From Marinoscillum sp964351625 (GTDB lineage: Bacteria; Bacteroidota; Bacteroidia; Cytophagales; Cyclobacteriaceae): a DNA stretch of 64,000 nucleotides. Position numbers and translations under genes: made by a program. Each line of letters begins with the position of its first letter. The stretch's first letter is position 1. Below the pieces are notes generated by a model. The model saw only the letters and a program-made list of their open reading frames with translations. It did not search any database and had not been told where the DNA came from. This document shows positions 46,820 to 55,974 of the stretch, piece by piece. The stretch is from assembly GCA_964351625.1 (NCBI GenBank), contig CAYGOV010000003.1:124001-188000 (forward strand), in the 5' to 3' direction.

Positions 46820-47782
46820 ATGTCCAAGAAAATAACAATCGGAATTGATATAGGGGGAACATTAACCAAACTAGGTATTGTAGACCGAGCTGGTAAATTG
46901 TACGCTCAGGCTGATTTCCCCACAACAGGTTATCCTGATTTTGGTGATTATTTGAAAGCCCTAAAATCTCAAATTGAGGCTTTGAAGACTCAAATTGATT
47001 TTGATGCTAAATATGTTGGTATAGGGGTAGGAGCGCCCAATGCCAATTGCTTTAGAGGCACTATAGAGCACGCACCAAATCTTGAATGGAAGGGTATTGT
47101 GCCTTTTGCAGAGGAATTTAAGAAATTGTATGACTTGCCCATCTACATGACCAATGACGCCAATGCTGCGGCTATGGGCGAGATGATCTATGGCAATGCG
47201 TCTGAAATGAAGGACTTCATTGTTATCACACTTGGTACAGGTCTAGGAAGTGGAATTGTAGTGAATGGGGAGCTAGTATATGGTTTTGACTCCCAAGCTG
47301 GTGAGTTAGGCCATGTGAAAGTATACGATGGGGGAAGACTTACTGGATTCGGGAAAAGGGGTGGTCTGGAAGCATACGTTTCTAGCACGGGCCTTAAGCG
47401 GACAGTTTTCTTTCTGATGAGCGATATGATGGATGAAAGTGTGCTTCGTGATTATTCCTACCACGAACTTCATGGTGAGATGATAACCAAAGCAGCTGAA
47501 GATGGGGATCCAATAGCAATAGCCGCATTTGAAATGACAGGTAGGATTCTGGGTGAGCAGCTTGCGAATTTTACGACGTTTTCACACCCTGAGGCATTCT
47601 TTCTTTTAGGCGGTTTGGCCAAATCCGGGAAATGGATTTTCGAGCCTGCTCAGCGACATATGGAAGCTAATCTGTTGCCTATCTATAAAGGAAAAGTCAA
47701 ATTATTGCCTTCTGGTATGATGAAGAAAAATGCTGCCGTACTTGGCGCTGCTGCGTTGGTTTGGAACAAGCATCCTGAATAA
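46820..47782 (+). CDS. ROK-family sugar kinase (glucokinase-like)
   Basis: 320 residues. The phosphate-binding motif ITIGIDIGGTLTKLGIVD starts the protein; MTNDANAAAMGE contains the catalytic Asp; ITLGTGLGSGIVVNGELVYG and GELGHVKVYDGGR follow. The usual ROK zinc motif CxCGxxGCxE is not present: the aligned stretch reads RLTGFGKRGGLEAY, without Cys. It probably phosphorylates glucose or another hexose, and would supply the kinase step for glucose released by MalQ. Monocistronic. Confidence 0.85.
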   Translation: MSKKITIGIDIGGTLTKLGIVDRAGKLYAQADFPTTGYPDFGDYLKALKSQIEALKTQIDFDAKYVGIGVGAPNANCFRGTIEHAPNLEWKGIVPFAEEFKKLYDLPIYMTNDANAAAMGEMIYGNASEMKDFIVITLGTGLGSGIVVNGELVYGFDSQAGELGHVKVYDGGRLTGFGKRGGLEAYVSSTGLKRTVFFLMSDMMDESVLRDYSYHELHGEMITKAAEDGDPIAIAAFEMTGRILGEQLANFTTFSHPEAFFLLGGLAKSGKWIFEPAQRHMEANLLPIYKGKVKLLPSGMMKKNAAVLGAAALVWNKHPE

Positions 47783-47912
47783 ATCTTTGTTAAAGAATGC
47801 TATAATTAGGATCTTGACTTGGTCTTATCAACATTAAGTCCCAACTTTCGTTTTATTAAAAACATCTTTTTTGACGCCCTCTGGCATCAAATATGCTATG
47901 CTCGCCATTGAT

Positions 47913-49976
47913 ATGAATAAACTACGAAAGCAAATTCTTCTTTTATTAATAATTCTTTCACTTCCTTTTCAGGGTTTTTCAACTGAAAGTAAGTCCATTT
48001 CTCAAGATTCATTAAGTGTGCTTTCGCAGAAGCCAGAGCATGCCAATGAGACTTTTGTAATTATCAATTTGCTCAATAGGTATCACTATAGAAAGGCATC
48101 ATTAAATGATTCACTTTCTTCGATAGTCTTTGATAATTACTTCAATAGCTTGGATCCGAATAAGGCCAATTTCAGAAAAGCCGATATCGAGTATTTTGAG
48201 AAATATCGATTTGAATTAGACGATCAACTACCTGAAGGTAAGCTCGATTTTGCCTATCAGATTTTTGCGATATATCGCGATCGTTCATTGGAGCGGATTT
48301 CATATGTCTATGAATTACTTAAGAAAGAACCTGATTTCACAAAAGAGGATTATTTTGAAACCAAGCGAGAAGATATTCCTTGGCCCAAAAATGTGCAAGA
48401 ACAAGATGATATCTGGTTGAAGATTATCAAGAATCAAGCGATGAGTTATAAACTAGCTGGTAAGGAATGGTCTGAAATATCAGAAAGTCTTGAGAAACGA
48501 TACAAAAGGGTAGAGAAAGCGCTTTACCAATACAACAGCGAGGATGTTTACCAGATCTATATGAATGCACTTACGAGTGCTTATGATCCGCATACAGACT
48601 ATTTCTCACCAATAGCAAAAGAGAATTTCCAGATTGATATGAGCCTTTCATTGGAAGGTATCGGAGCACAACTCACACAGCAGTTAGACTATACCAAAGT
48701 TGCTGATATCATCCCAGGGGGACCAGCTTACAAAAGCCAGAGGCTTCAGAAAGATGATAGGATCATTGGTGTGGCACAGGGAGATAATGAGGAGTTTGTG
48801 GATGTAATAGGCTGGAGACTAGATGAGGTTGTGCAAAAGATTAGAGGCCCAAAAGGGTCAGTCGTAAGACTGCAAATTTTGAAAGCCAGCAACGATATCA
48901 ATGCACTTCCTGACACATTAAGATTGATTCGTGATAAAATAAAGCTGGAAAAATCCGCTGCAAAAGGGGAGATCATCCCAATTTCAGAAGGAAATAAAAC
49001 TTATAATCTTGGAATGATCACGATACCAAGCTTCTATTTAAATTTTGATGAAATGAATAGTGGCGTCAAGGATTATAAGAGTACTACTCGTGATGTTAGC
49101 AAGATTGTAGATAGTTTGAAAGCTCGTGGGATAGATGGGTTGATGATCGACTTGCGTTACAATGGCGGTGGATCACTACAGGAGGCCATAGAATTGACTG
49201 GACTTTTTATTCCTCAAGGGCCAGTTGTGCAAGTGCGAAATACGGATAACAGCGTCGAAGTGATGGAGGATAAGGATAATGGTAAGGTCTTATACGATGG
49301 CCCACTCGCAGTATTGACCAATAGATACAGTGCTTCAGCCTCAGAGATTTTTGCTGGTGCTATTCAGGATTATTCGCGAGGAGTAGTTTTGGGGGAAAAT
49401 TCTTTTGGAAAAGGAACAGTTCAGAATCTGATAGATATTGGTCGCTACATGCGTGAAACAGATGTGGAATTAGGTCAGCTAAAAATGACTTTGGCTAAGT
49501 TTTACAGAGTGACAGGAAGCAGCACACAGAGACTAGGTGTAGCTCCAGATATTAGTTTTCCTTCTCCTTATGATGGTGAAGAGTTTGGCGAGGCTAGTAG
49601 ACCTAACGCCTTGCCTTGGGATGAAATAGCGACTTCTAGTTTCAAGCCTACCAATCAAATTTCACCAAAAATGATTGCTTCGCTTCAACAGCTTTATCTA
49701 AAACACCTATCTGAAGATGAAGATTTGGTACAACTGCAAAAGGATATAGAAAAGGCAATCGCTCAAAGAGATAAAACGAGTATTTCGTTGAATTATGAAG
49801 AACGAAAAAAAGATTCTCAAGTAGATGATACTCCGACAGTTGACGACATGTCCACTACTATCGAGGAAAGTGAAGTGCTTTCTGATGATACTGTAGAATC
49901 CAAATTATCAGACGATCCTTATCTCAAAGAGGGAATGAAGTTGCTAGCAGAACTTGCGAAAAGGAGGATTGGCTAA
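47913..49976 (+). CDS. Carboxy-terminal processing protease (S41, Prc/Tsp-like)
   Basis: 687 residues from the ATG at 47913, chosen because it begins a signal peptide (MNKLRKQILLLLIILSLPFQGFS); an upstream ATG at 47871 would bury it. The N-terminal helical domain of the Prc group (about 40-220) precedes a PDZ domain (GIGAQLTQQLDYTKVADIIPGGPAYKSQRLQKDDRIIGV) and the S41 core with NRYSASASEIFAGAIQDYSRGVVLGENSFGKGTVQ, containing the Ser/Lys dyad. A Prc-type C-terminal domain follows. It degrades or trims periplasmic proteins. Confidence 0.9.
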   Translation: MNKLRKQILLLLIILSLPFQGFSTESKSISQDSLSVLSQKPEHANETFVIINLLNRYHYRKASLNDSLSSIVFDNYFNSLDPNKANFRKADIEYFEKYRFELDDQLPEGKLDFAYQIFAIYRDRSLERISYVYELLKKEPDFTKEDYFETKREDIPWPKNVQEQDDIWLKIIKNQAMSYKLAGKEWSEISESLEKRYKRVEKALYQYNSEDVYQIYMNALTSAYDPHTDYFSPIAKENFQIDMSLSLEGIGAQLTQQLDYTKVADIIPGGPAYKSQRLQKDDRIIGVAQGDNEEFVDVIGWRLDEVVQKIRGPKGSVVRLQILKASNDINALPDTLRLIRDKIKLEKSAAKGEIIPISEGNKTYNLGMITIPSFYLNFDEMNSGVKDYKSTTRDVSKIVDSLKARGIDGLMIDLRYNGGGSLQEAIELTGLFIPQGPVVQVRNTDNSVEVMEDKDNGKVLYDGPLAVLTNRYSASASEIFAGAIQDYSRGVVLGENSFGKGTVQNLIDIGRYMRETDVELGQLKMTLAKFYRVTGSSTQRLGVAPDISFPSPYDGEEFGEASRPNALPWDEIATSSFKPTNQISPKMIASLQQLYLKHLSEDEDLVQLQKDIEKAIAQRDKTSISLNYEERKKDSQVDDTPTVDDMSTTIEESEVLSDDTVESKLSDDPYLKEGMKLLAELAKRRIG

Positions 49977-50031
49977 TCATGCAACCTTTTGTCTATAGTT
50001 TGCATCTCATGGAAAACCAAATAACTTATAC

Positions 50032-50952
50032 ATGAAGTTTTCAAAAGGATTTCTCACAGCAGTGATCATCATTTTTCCATTCTTTTTAAACGCACAAAAT
50101 ATAATAGCTGAGCATCATTTTGAAGGAGATGAGATTAGCCAATTGACTATCAATGGCTCATTTTGCGATGTAGCCGTCACTCATGGTGACCGTGTCATTT
50201 TTGATGGGGTAATCAAAGGCAATGGAAAAAAAGGAGACTATACCATTGCTAGTATTAGAAGTGGTAGCACAATAGTATTTAATGTAGAGCGCTCTAGTAG
50301 CAAAGATTTTAACTGGAACTCTATGGAAACTGCAAGAATCAATTTGATTGTTCCTTATAATGTTTCACTGAGTATAGATAATTCATCTGGGGATGTGGAT
50401 ATTAAGGATTACCGAAGTAGCCTTCTCGATGTAAAGGCATCAAGCGGAGATATTTCTTTGGTAGACTTAGAGACAAATCTTACTGCACAAACCACTTCTG
50501 GTGACTTTGAATTGCGTCGATGCAAAGGCGATATCCAAATGGGATCTACCAGTGGTGATCAAAGATTCATTAATATATCTGGCCAAATTTCAACTAAAGC
50601 CACTTCGGGTGATATTGAATTGTATGGTATTAAAGGAGATATTATTGCTCAAACTACAAGTGGTGACATTAAGATGGATGAAGTCGTTGGTTTTCTTAAT
50701 TTGAAAACGACAAGTGGAAATATAGAAGGTGATGAAGTAGAAGTGAAAGCCGATAACTATTTCAAAACTACCTCGGGTAATATAGAAATAGAACTCAATA
50801 ATGAGTTGTCATCAATAAGATTCCAGCTCAGAACTAATTCTGGTAATCTTGAAGTTGGGTCGCGAAGAGGTGAGAATGAATTGAATTGGGGTAGTGGGCC
50901 AGTTACAATTAAAGGTGTAAGCACTAGCGGAAATCAATCATTTGAAAATTAA
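50032..50952 (+). CDS. DUF4097-type secreted beta-solenoid protein
   Basis: 306 residues with a signal peptide (FPFFLNAQ). From about residue 115 a repeat of roughly 20 residues carries T/S-S-G-D/N turns: ASSGDISL, TTSGDFEL, STSGDQRF, ATSGDIEL, TTSGDIKM, TTSGNIEG, TTSGNIEI, TNSGNLEV, STSGNQSF. This is the DUF4097 (adhesin-like) pattern expected to form a right-handed beta-solenoid. Function unknown; envelope localisation likely. A terminator follows directly. Confidence 0.8.
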   Translation: MKFSKGFLTAVIIIFPFFLNAQNIIAEHHFEGDEISQLTINGSFCDVAVTHGDRVIFDGVIKGNGKKGDYTIASIRSGSTIVFNVERSSSKDFNWNSMETARINLIVPYNVSLSIDNSSGDVDIKDYRSSLLDVKASSGDISLVDLETNLTAQTTSGDFELRRCKGDIQMGSTSGDQRFINISGQISTKATSGDIELYGIKGDIIAQTTSGDIKMDEVVGFLNLKTTSGNIEGDEVEVKADNYFKTTSGNIEIELNNELSSIRFQLRTNSGNLEVGSRRGENELNWGSGPVTIKGVSTSGNQSFEN

Positions 50953-50976
50953 TAGTTGCACTCAATCCAATCAAGG

Positions 50977-51009
50977 AAGGGTTTGGCCAATCGGTCAAAC
51001 CCTTTTTTG
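50977..51009 (+). terminator. Intrinsic terminator after the DUF4097 gene
   Basis: A stem of about 12 bp (AAGGGTTTGGCC with GGTCAAACCCTT, including one G-T pair) with loop AATC is followed by a T-rich tract; it lies 25 bp after the stop codon. Confidence 0.8.
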
Positions 51010-51070
51010 TTTTTAGTCCTTAAATACACATTTTTGTCCGCGATCAACAACCCCAAAATCAAAATCTTTT

Positions 51071-53041
51071 ATGAACGAACCTTACATTAAACCAGAGACC
51101 CGTCTCAACGAACTTACTTTTCGCTCAATCATAATTGGCGCCTCACTTTCAGTGATTCTCGGTGCTGCCAATGCCTATTTTGGTTTGTTCTCTGGCTTGA
51201 CAGTCTCTGCTTCGATTCCGGCGGCAGTTATTTCTATGGCTATTCTTAAGGCATTTAAGAATTCTAATATTCTAGAAAATAATATGGTTCAGACTGCCGC
51301 ATCAGCGGGCGAGTCTTTAGCAGCAGGGGTTATTTTCACTATTCCTGCACTCGTTATTATGGGTTATTGGGAAGAGTTCAATTACATGGAGACTACCATG
51401 ATAGCCATTTCAGGTGGAGTTCTTGGGGTATTGTTTACCATTCCTTTACGAAATGCCCTTATTGTAAAAGAGAAATTGATGTTTCCCGAAGGAGTGGCTA
51501 CTGCAGAAGTACTGAAGACAGGGGAGACTGGTGGCAAGTCTGTTAAATATTTGGTTTTTGGTAGTTTGATGGGAGCGGTCTTTAAAATAGGAACAGAGGC
51601 ACTTAAGTTATGGGATGGCCTTTTTGAAAAGGCAGCTATACTTAACCAAAAGGCGTATCTCTATTTTAGTTTGAATTTATCTCCAGCGTTAGTAGCCGTG
51701 GGTTATATCGTAGGTCTCAATGTATCTACACTTGTATTTTTAGGTGGAGTCGTTACTTGGTGGATCGCCATTCCAGCATATATCGCATTTCAAGGATATG
51801 ATCAAGTTGCGGCTGAGTTGGTTACTGCTGGGAAGTTTGTAAGCGTGGATGGTATTACTCCTGAAGCACTTGGTGGAGCTTTATGGAGTGTGAAGATGAG
51901 ATATCTCGGTGTAGGTGCTATGATCATTGGTGGACTTTGGGCATTGATAAGCTTGAAGAGTGCATTAGTTACAGCTTTTGAATCAGGCGTGAAAGCCTTC
52001 AAGGCTGGTGCGCAAAAGGCTTCAGAAACGCTAAGGACAGAGCTTGACACTCCAATGAGTTGGGTGCTTATAGGTATAGGAGTGATGGTAGTTCCAATTT
52101 TCTTTATCTATCTCACCATTATTCAAGATGTGGGAGTGACGCTATTTATGGCAGTTGTGATGGTTCTGGCAGGATTCTTATTTTCTGCTGTTGCTGGATA
52201 TATGGCTGGCTTAGTAGGTAGCTCCAATAACCCAATTTCAGGTGTTACCATTGCAACCATTCTTAGTACTGCAATATTGCTTTTACTATTGATGGGATCT
52301 TCTGATCCCGCGCGTGGAGCAGCAGGGGCCATTTTGGTTGGTGCTGTTGTTTGCTGTGCCGCTGCTATTGCAGGTGATAATATGCAAGATTTAAAGGCTG
52401 GGTATATACTTGGAGCAACTCCTCGCAATCAGCAGATCATGCAAATCATAGGTGTAGTTGCAGGTGCCCTGCTAATCGCGCCTGTTCTTAACTTATTACT
52501 AGAGTCTAAGGGTATTGGAAATCCAACATTAGAGCATCCTGATCCACTTGCTGCTCCACAAGCTACCCTCATGATGAGTGTAGCCACTGGGATATTTGGA
52601 GGAAAGCTCCCATGGAATATCATTTCTATTGGTGCAGGTATTGGAGTAGTTATCATAATGACCGATCAATACCTTAAAAAAATCAAATCAACCTTTAAAA
52701 TGCCCGTACTTGCCGTGGCAGTTGGATTATATCTTCCTTTCGAGCTTGACTCATCTATATTTGTAGGAGGGGTTATTGCTTGGATGCTTGATCGAAGTTT
52801 TAGAGCAAATAATACAACTAAAGAAGTATCTGATAAAGCCTCAAATGCAGGTTTATTGATAGCATCAGGTTTGATAACAGGAGAGGCTTTAATGGGTATC
52901 ATGATAGCTCTTCTCGCCACTTTTGAGATCAATCTTCAATTATCAGACAGTTCATTGGGAGGTAGCTACCTTGGTCTGGCGCTTCTAGGGTTGATATTAT
53001 TGTACTTATATCGTACGGTACTCAATGTTTCTAAGAAATAG
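51071..53041 (+). CDS. OPT-family oligopeptide transporter
   Basis: 656 residues with about 14-16 hydrophobic segments. The N-terminus ELTFRSIIIGASLSVILGAANAYFGLFSGLTVSASIPAAVISMAIL and the MVQTAASAGESLAAGVIFTIPALVIMGYW motif are characteristic of the OPT superfamily (YSL/ISP/bacterial type). By family it imports small peptides or metal chelates with protons. The SNF transporter starts 2 bp after its stop, so they are co-transcribed and may serve joint peptide/amino-acid uptake. Confidence 0.88.
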   Translation: MNEPYIKPETRLNELTFRSIIIGASLSVILGAANAYFGLFSGLTVSASIPAAVISMAILKAFKNSNILENNMVQTAASAGESLAAGVIFTIPALVIMGYWEEFNYMETTMIAISGGVLGVLFTIPLRNALIVKEKLMFPEGVATAEVLKTGETGGKSVKYLVFGSLMGAVFKIGTEALKLWDGLFEKAAILNQKAYLYFSLNLSPALVAVGYIVGLNVSTLVFLGGVVTWWIAIPAYIAFQGYDQVAAELVTAGKFVSVDGITPEALGGALWSVKMRYLGVGAMIIGGLWALISLKSALVTAFESGVKAFKAGAQKASETLRTELDTPMSWVLIGIGVMVVPIFFIYLTIIQDVGVTLFMAVVMVLAGFLFSAVAGYMAGLVGSSNNPISGVTIATILSTAILLLLLMGSSDPARGAAGAILVGAVVCCAAAIAGDNMQDLKAGYILGATPRNQQIMQIIGVVAGALLIAPVLNLLLESKGIGNPTLEHPDPLAAPQATLMMSVATGIFGGKLPWNIISIGAGIGVVIIMTDQYLKKIKSTFKMPVLAVAVGLYLPFELDSSIFVGGVIAWMLDRSFRANNTTKEVSDKASNAGLLIASGLITGEALMGIMIALLATFEINLQLSDSSLGGSYLGLALLGLILLYLYRTVLNVSKK

Positions 53042-53043
53042 TA

Positions 53044-54546
53044 ATGAGTAAACCTGAAGAATTTAGTAATCGCTGGGGGATCATATTGGCTTCCCTTGGC
53101 ATGGCAATTGGTGCTGGTAACCTCTGGCGCTTTCCTCGCCTTGCTGGCCAGTATGGTGGAAGCTTCATCTTGCTTTGGATTCTTTTCCTTTTTGTTTGGT
53201 CTATTCCATTGTTGCTTGCGGAGTTTTCAATAGGCAAAAAATACAAGTTGGGTGTTATTGGTTCTTTTGGAAAGCTTGCTGGGCATAAGCTCACTTGGAT
53301 GGGTTTCTTTATTACGATTTGCACATTAGGAATTGCATTCTATTATTCTGTGGTTACTGCTTGGTCAGTCGAGTACCTATTCATCTCAACAAAGAATTTG
53401 TACATCGATGTAGTAGAAGGTATTTCTTTAGCTCATACACTTAAGTCCAATCCCGACTTCCTCACTACTCAATGGCTAGAGCTTTCAAGTGGTAACTATC
53501 TCACGGTTTTAATATGTATTGCAATTATTTTAGCAGGAGTATTCGTCATTGGTAGGGGGGTGAAGGCAGGTTTGGAAAAAGCAAATCAAATACTCATTCC
53601 AAGTCTTTTCGTACTTCTGATCATTGTAGCAGCTTATGCGCTTTCTATGGAAGGCGGCACCAAAGGCTTAGAGTATATGTTTGCAATAGATTGGCAGAGT
53701 TTCAAAAACCCGACTATTTGGATTGAGGCCCTTTCGCAATCTGCTTGGTCCACTGGGGCAGGCTGGGGATTAATGATTACTATCTCATCTTACACAAGAG
53801 CGAAAGAGGATGTTACACTCAATACACTAATTGGCGCATTTGGAAATAATAGTGCTTCTATACTTGCAGGAATAGCGATTTTGCCTGCAGTATTTGCAAT
53901 GTCTACATCGGATTCTGAGGCTATTTCCTTTTTGCAGAGTGGTAGTCAGGCACTTACCTTCACAATTATACCAAAGCTTTTCTCAACTATACCTGGCGGG
54001 GGAATCATGACAGTGATGTTCTTTCTCGCACTCACTTTGGCGGCATTTAGCTCCTTCTTGCCAATGCTTGAACTATTAAAGTCCAATCTGATGACTTTTG
54101 GGATGGCTCAGCGAACTGTTACAGCATTGGTGCTGATAGCTTTCATAATTTTTGGGTTGCCATCAGCCTATTCATTAGAATTCTTTAGCAATCAAGATTG
54201 GGTTTGGGGTTTAGGGCTGATAGTAAGTGGAGTATTTATTTCCATTGCAACTTCCATTCATGGACCGATTCGTTTCAAGCGTGAATTAATTGATTTAGAT
54301 TCGGATTTTAAGCTTTCAGATCTATACTTTCAGGTGATGATTTATATAAATATAGCTTTGGGTATCTTTTTGATCTATTGGTGGATGTCTCAGGGCTATA
54401 GCAGTAATCCATGGTTTACAGATCAAGGTAGATGGAATTGGATTGACACTTATAGCAATGCTTCAATAGTCACGCAATGGGGAGTTGTTATCTTGTTAGG
54501 GTTAATACTAAATCGATTTTTATATCAGAAATTTTGTAAAGACTAA
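53044..54546 (+). CDS. Sodium-dependent amino-acid transporter (SNF/NSS family)
   Basis: 500 residues with 11-12 TM helices. WGIILASLGMAIGAGNLWRFPRLAGQYGGSFILLWILF is the NSS TM1-TM2 signature containing the substrate/Na+ site, and WSTGAGWGLMITISSY lies in TM6. NSS bacterial members such as LeuT and MetP import amino acids with Na+. The very next gene encodes a 34-residue hydrophobic protein resembling the MetS small subunit of MetPS-type systems, which supports a methionine/alanine-type importer. Confidence 0.9.
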   Translation: MSKPEEFSNRWGIILASLGMAIGAGNLWRFPRLAGQYGGSFILLWILFLFVWSIPLLLAEFSIGKKYKLGVIGSFGKLAGHKLTWMGFFITICTLGIAFYYSVVTAWSVEYLFISTKNLYIDVVEGISLAHTLKSNPDFLTTQWLELSSGNYLTVLICIAIILAGVFVIGRGVKAGLEKANQILIPSLFVLLIIVAAYALSMEGGTKGLEYMFAIDWQSFKNPTIWIEALSQSAWSTGAGWGLMITISSYTRAKEDVTLNTLIGAFGNNSASILAGIAILPAVFAMSTSDSEAISFLQSGSQALTFTIIPKLFSTIPGGGIMTVMFFLALTLAAFSSFLPMLELLKSNLMTFGMAQRTVTALVLIAFIIFGLPSAYSLEFFSNQDWVWGLGLIVSGVFISIATSIHGPIRFKRELIDLDSDFKLSDLYFQVMIYINIALGIFLIYWWMSQGYSSNPWFTDQGRWNWIDTYSNASIVTQWGVVILLGLILNRFLYQKFCKD

Positions 54547-54549
54547 AGA

Positions 54550-54654
54550 ATGCAAACTACTACCATTATTAGCATGATACTCATTGTTACTCTTGTGATT
54601 GGTGGGTTTATTTACTTTTTAGCGAAAGCGATCAAAAATGAAAAATCAAAATAA
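54550..54654 (+). CDS. 34-residue membrane protein, MetS-like NSS transporter small subunit
   Basis: ATG at 54550, three bases after the SNF transporter stop; stop TAA at 54652-54654. It encodes one hydrophobic helix (TIISMILIVTLVIGGFIYFL) followed by a basic tail (AKAIKNEKSK). Small subunits of MetPS-type methionine/alanine importers have just this size, single helix, and location after an NSS gene. It is short, so the call rests on position and hydrophobicity. Confidence 0.65.
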   Translation: MQTTTIISMILIVTLVIGGFIYFLAKAIKNEKSK

Positions 54655-54655
54655 A

Positions 54656-55144
54656 ATGAAGAAAATTGACTCGTTGAATCAAGTGTCAGAGTTCCATCGA
54701 ACTTTTAAACATCCTATCCTTGAGACACCTCAGATTCCCGACGAGAAAAGGTCTACACTCCGAGTTTCATTACTGCAAGAGGAACTTAATGAATTGAAAG
54801 CTGCGATAGCTGCTAATGATTTGGTAGAAGTAGCTGATGCTCTTTGTGATATTCAGTATGTGCTTTCAGGAGCAGTTCTAGAATTTGGTCTGGCTGATAA
54901 GTTTGTAGATCTCTTTGATGAGGTTCAAAGATCTAATATGAGTAAAGCATGCATCACCGAGCAGGAGGCTATGGATACCGTGAAATATTACAAAGAAGAG
55001 AGAGGTACAGAGGCTTACTTCAAGAAAGAAAAAGATAAATATCTAGTCTATCGTTCTGATGATAATAAAACTTTAAAATCTATCAACTACTCTCCTGCGG
55101 ATCTAAAATCTATTATAGACCTGGCAACACAAAAGTCAGTGTAG
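54656..55144 (+). CDS. MazG/PRA-PH-like nucleotide pyrophosphohydrolase
   Basis: 162 residues from the ATG at 54656, one base after the preceding stop; an ATG at 54638 would overlap the small membrane gene. The all-alpha NTP-PPase pattern is visible: LRVSLLQEELNELKAAIAANDLVEVADALCDIQYVLSGAVLEFGL, where EExxE and ExxD bind Mg2+. It should hydrolyse (d)NTPs or related nucleotides to monophosphates. The C-terminus (LKSINYSPADLKSIIDLA) resembles that of related Bacteroidota proteins. It ends the OPT-SNF operon. Confidence 0.78.
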   Translation: MKKIDSLNQVSEFHRTFKHPILETPQIPDEKRSTLRVSLLQEELNELKAAIAANDLVEVADALCDIQYVLSGAVLEFGLADKFVDLFDEVQRSNMSKACITEQEAMDTVKYYKEERGTEAYFKKEKDKYLVYRSDDNKTLKSINYSPADLKSIIDLATQKSV

Positions 55145-55358
55145 AAACTAAACTACTCTGCAATTCAAGAAAATTCCTGATGATTTTTTCGTCACATCCG
55201 AGACCAAACATAAGAATTAAATATGCTGTAGTGGAAGATAAAAGCTTAATGGCTGTTTTGTTTTTCATAACAAATGGTGAATGACGTTGTAAAATTAATT
55301 ATAAAATCAACAATTAATGTAACACATCGCAAAACAATTCACTTTTTGTCAATTATGC

Positions 55359-55381
55359 AATACCCCTTTCAGGGTATTTTT
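55359..55381 (+). terminator. Possible intrinsic terminator
   Basis: AATACCC / GGGTATT stem with a 6-base loop and a T run on the plus strand, after the MazG-like gene and abutting the end of the convergent hypothetical gene. The remaining 210 bp of this gap are AT-rich without other recognisable features. Confidence 0.45.
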
Positions 55382-55851
55382 CAGTTTTCAACCTTCGTCA
55401 TATAAACGTTCTTTTCATTCTCGTCATCATCATCCACTAATAATAGAATGTCACCTTCTCTACGCCAATAATCTCCTATGTCTGTTTTGAAATCATCCAT
55501 ATCCTCGATATGTAACCGACCATACTTATCAATTTCCCAAGAGGCATATTCGACTTCTCGCTCATCGAAAACATTTATTATTACTTTGGCTTCACCACCT
55601 TCGCGAAAATCTATTTGAATATCTATTCTTTTAAGAATACCCGAAACGGCTCCTGTCACAGAATTTGTTATAATTTCTGCAATAAGTGATTCAGTTTCTT
55701 GAGCCTCTTCCTCGGCTTCACGAAGTTCATCTTCAATATCGATAACGAGTTTCCATTGACCCAGAATAAACTTTTCTGTCACTTTAGATTGACTGAATGC
55801 GGACTGAACAATGAGCACTCCTAGCATGGTAAAAAGCATCAATTTTTTCAT
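55381..55851 (-). CDS. Hypothetical secreted lipocalin-like protein
   Basis: 156 residues with a signal peptide (MLFTMLGVLIVQSAFSQ). The mature protein starts with FILGQWKLVIDIEDE, like the opening strand of lipocalin-like DUFs, then a helical acidic insertion (REAEEEAQETESLIAEIITNSVTGAVSGIL) and C-terminal strands (EYASWEIDKYGRLHIEDMDDF; GDYWRREGDILLLVDDDDENEKNVYMTKVEN). Likely a small periplasmic or surface protein; function unknown. Confidence 0.6.
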   Translation of the reverse strand: MKKLMLFTMLGVLIVQSAFSQSKVTEKFILGQWKLVIDIEDELREAEEEAQETESLIAEIITNSVTGAVSGILKRIDIQIDFREGGEAKVIINVFDEREVEYASWEIDKYGRLHIEDMDDFKTDIGDYWRREGDILLLVDDDDENEKNVYMTKVEN

Positions 55852-55974
55852 TTTCTCCTAATTCGTTATTGTGTAATACAAGGTACTTAGTAAGGTATCA
55901 TACTGAATTTGAGGATAAATAGTTACGGTACATTGTTGTTTATTAGATTTGCCGACAGAAATAATACGGTTTTT

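Noticed and set aside
50400..50950. Tandem DNA repeat in the DUF4097 gene
   Set aside because: The periodicity is at the protein level (SGD/SGN turns); nucleotide sequence between units is too different to be a DNA repeat array.
55145..55380. Possible small RNA such as SRP RNA in the gap before ffh
   Set aside because: No SRP-like conserved loop (GGAA tetraloop context) or stable long hairpin is evident, apart from the terminator-like stem at the end.
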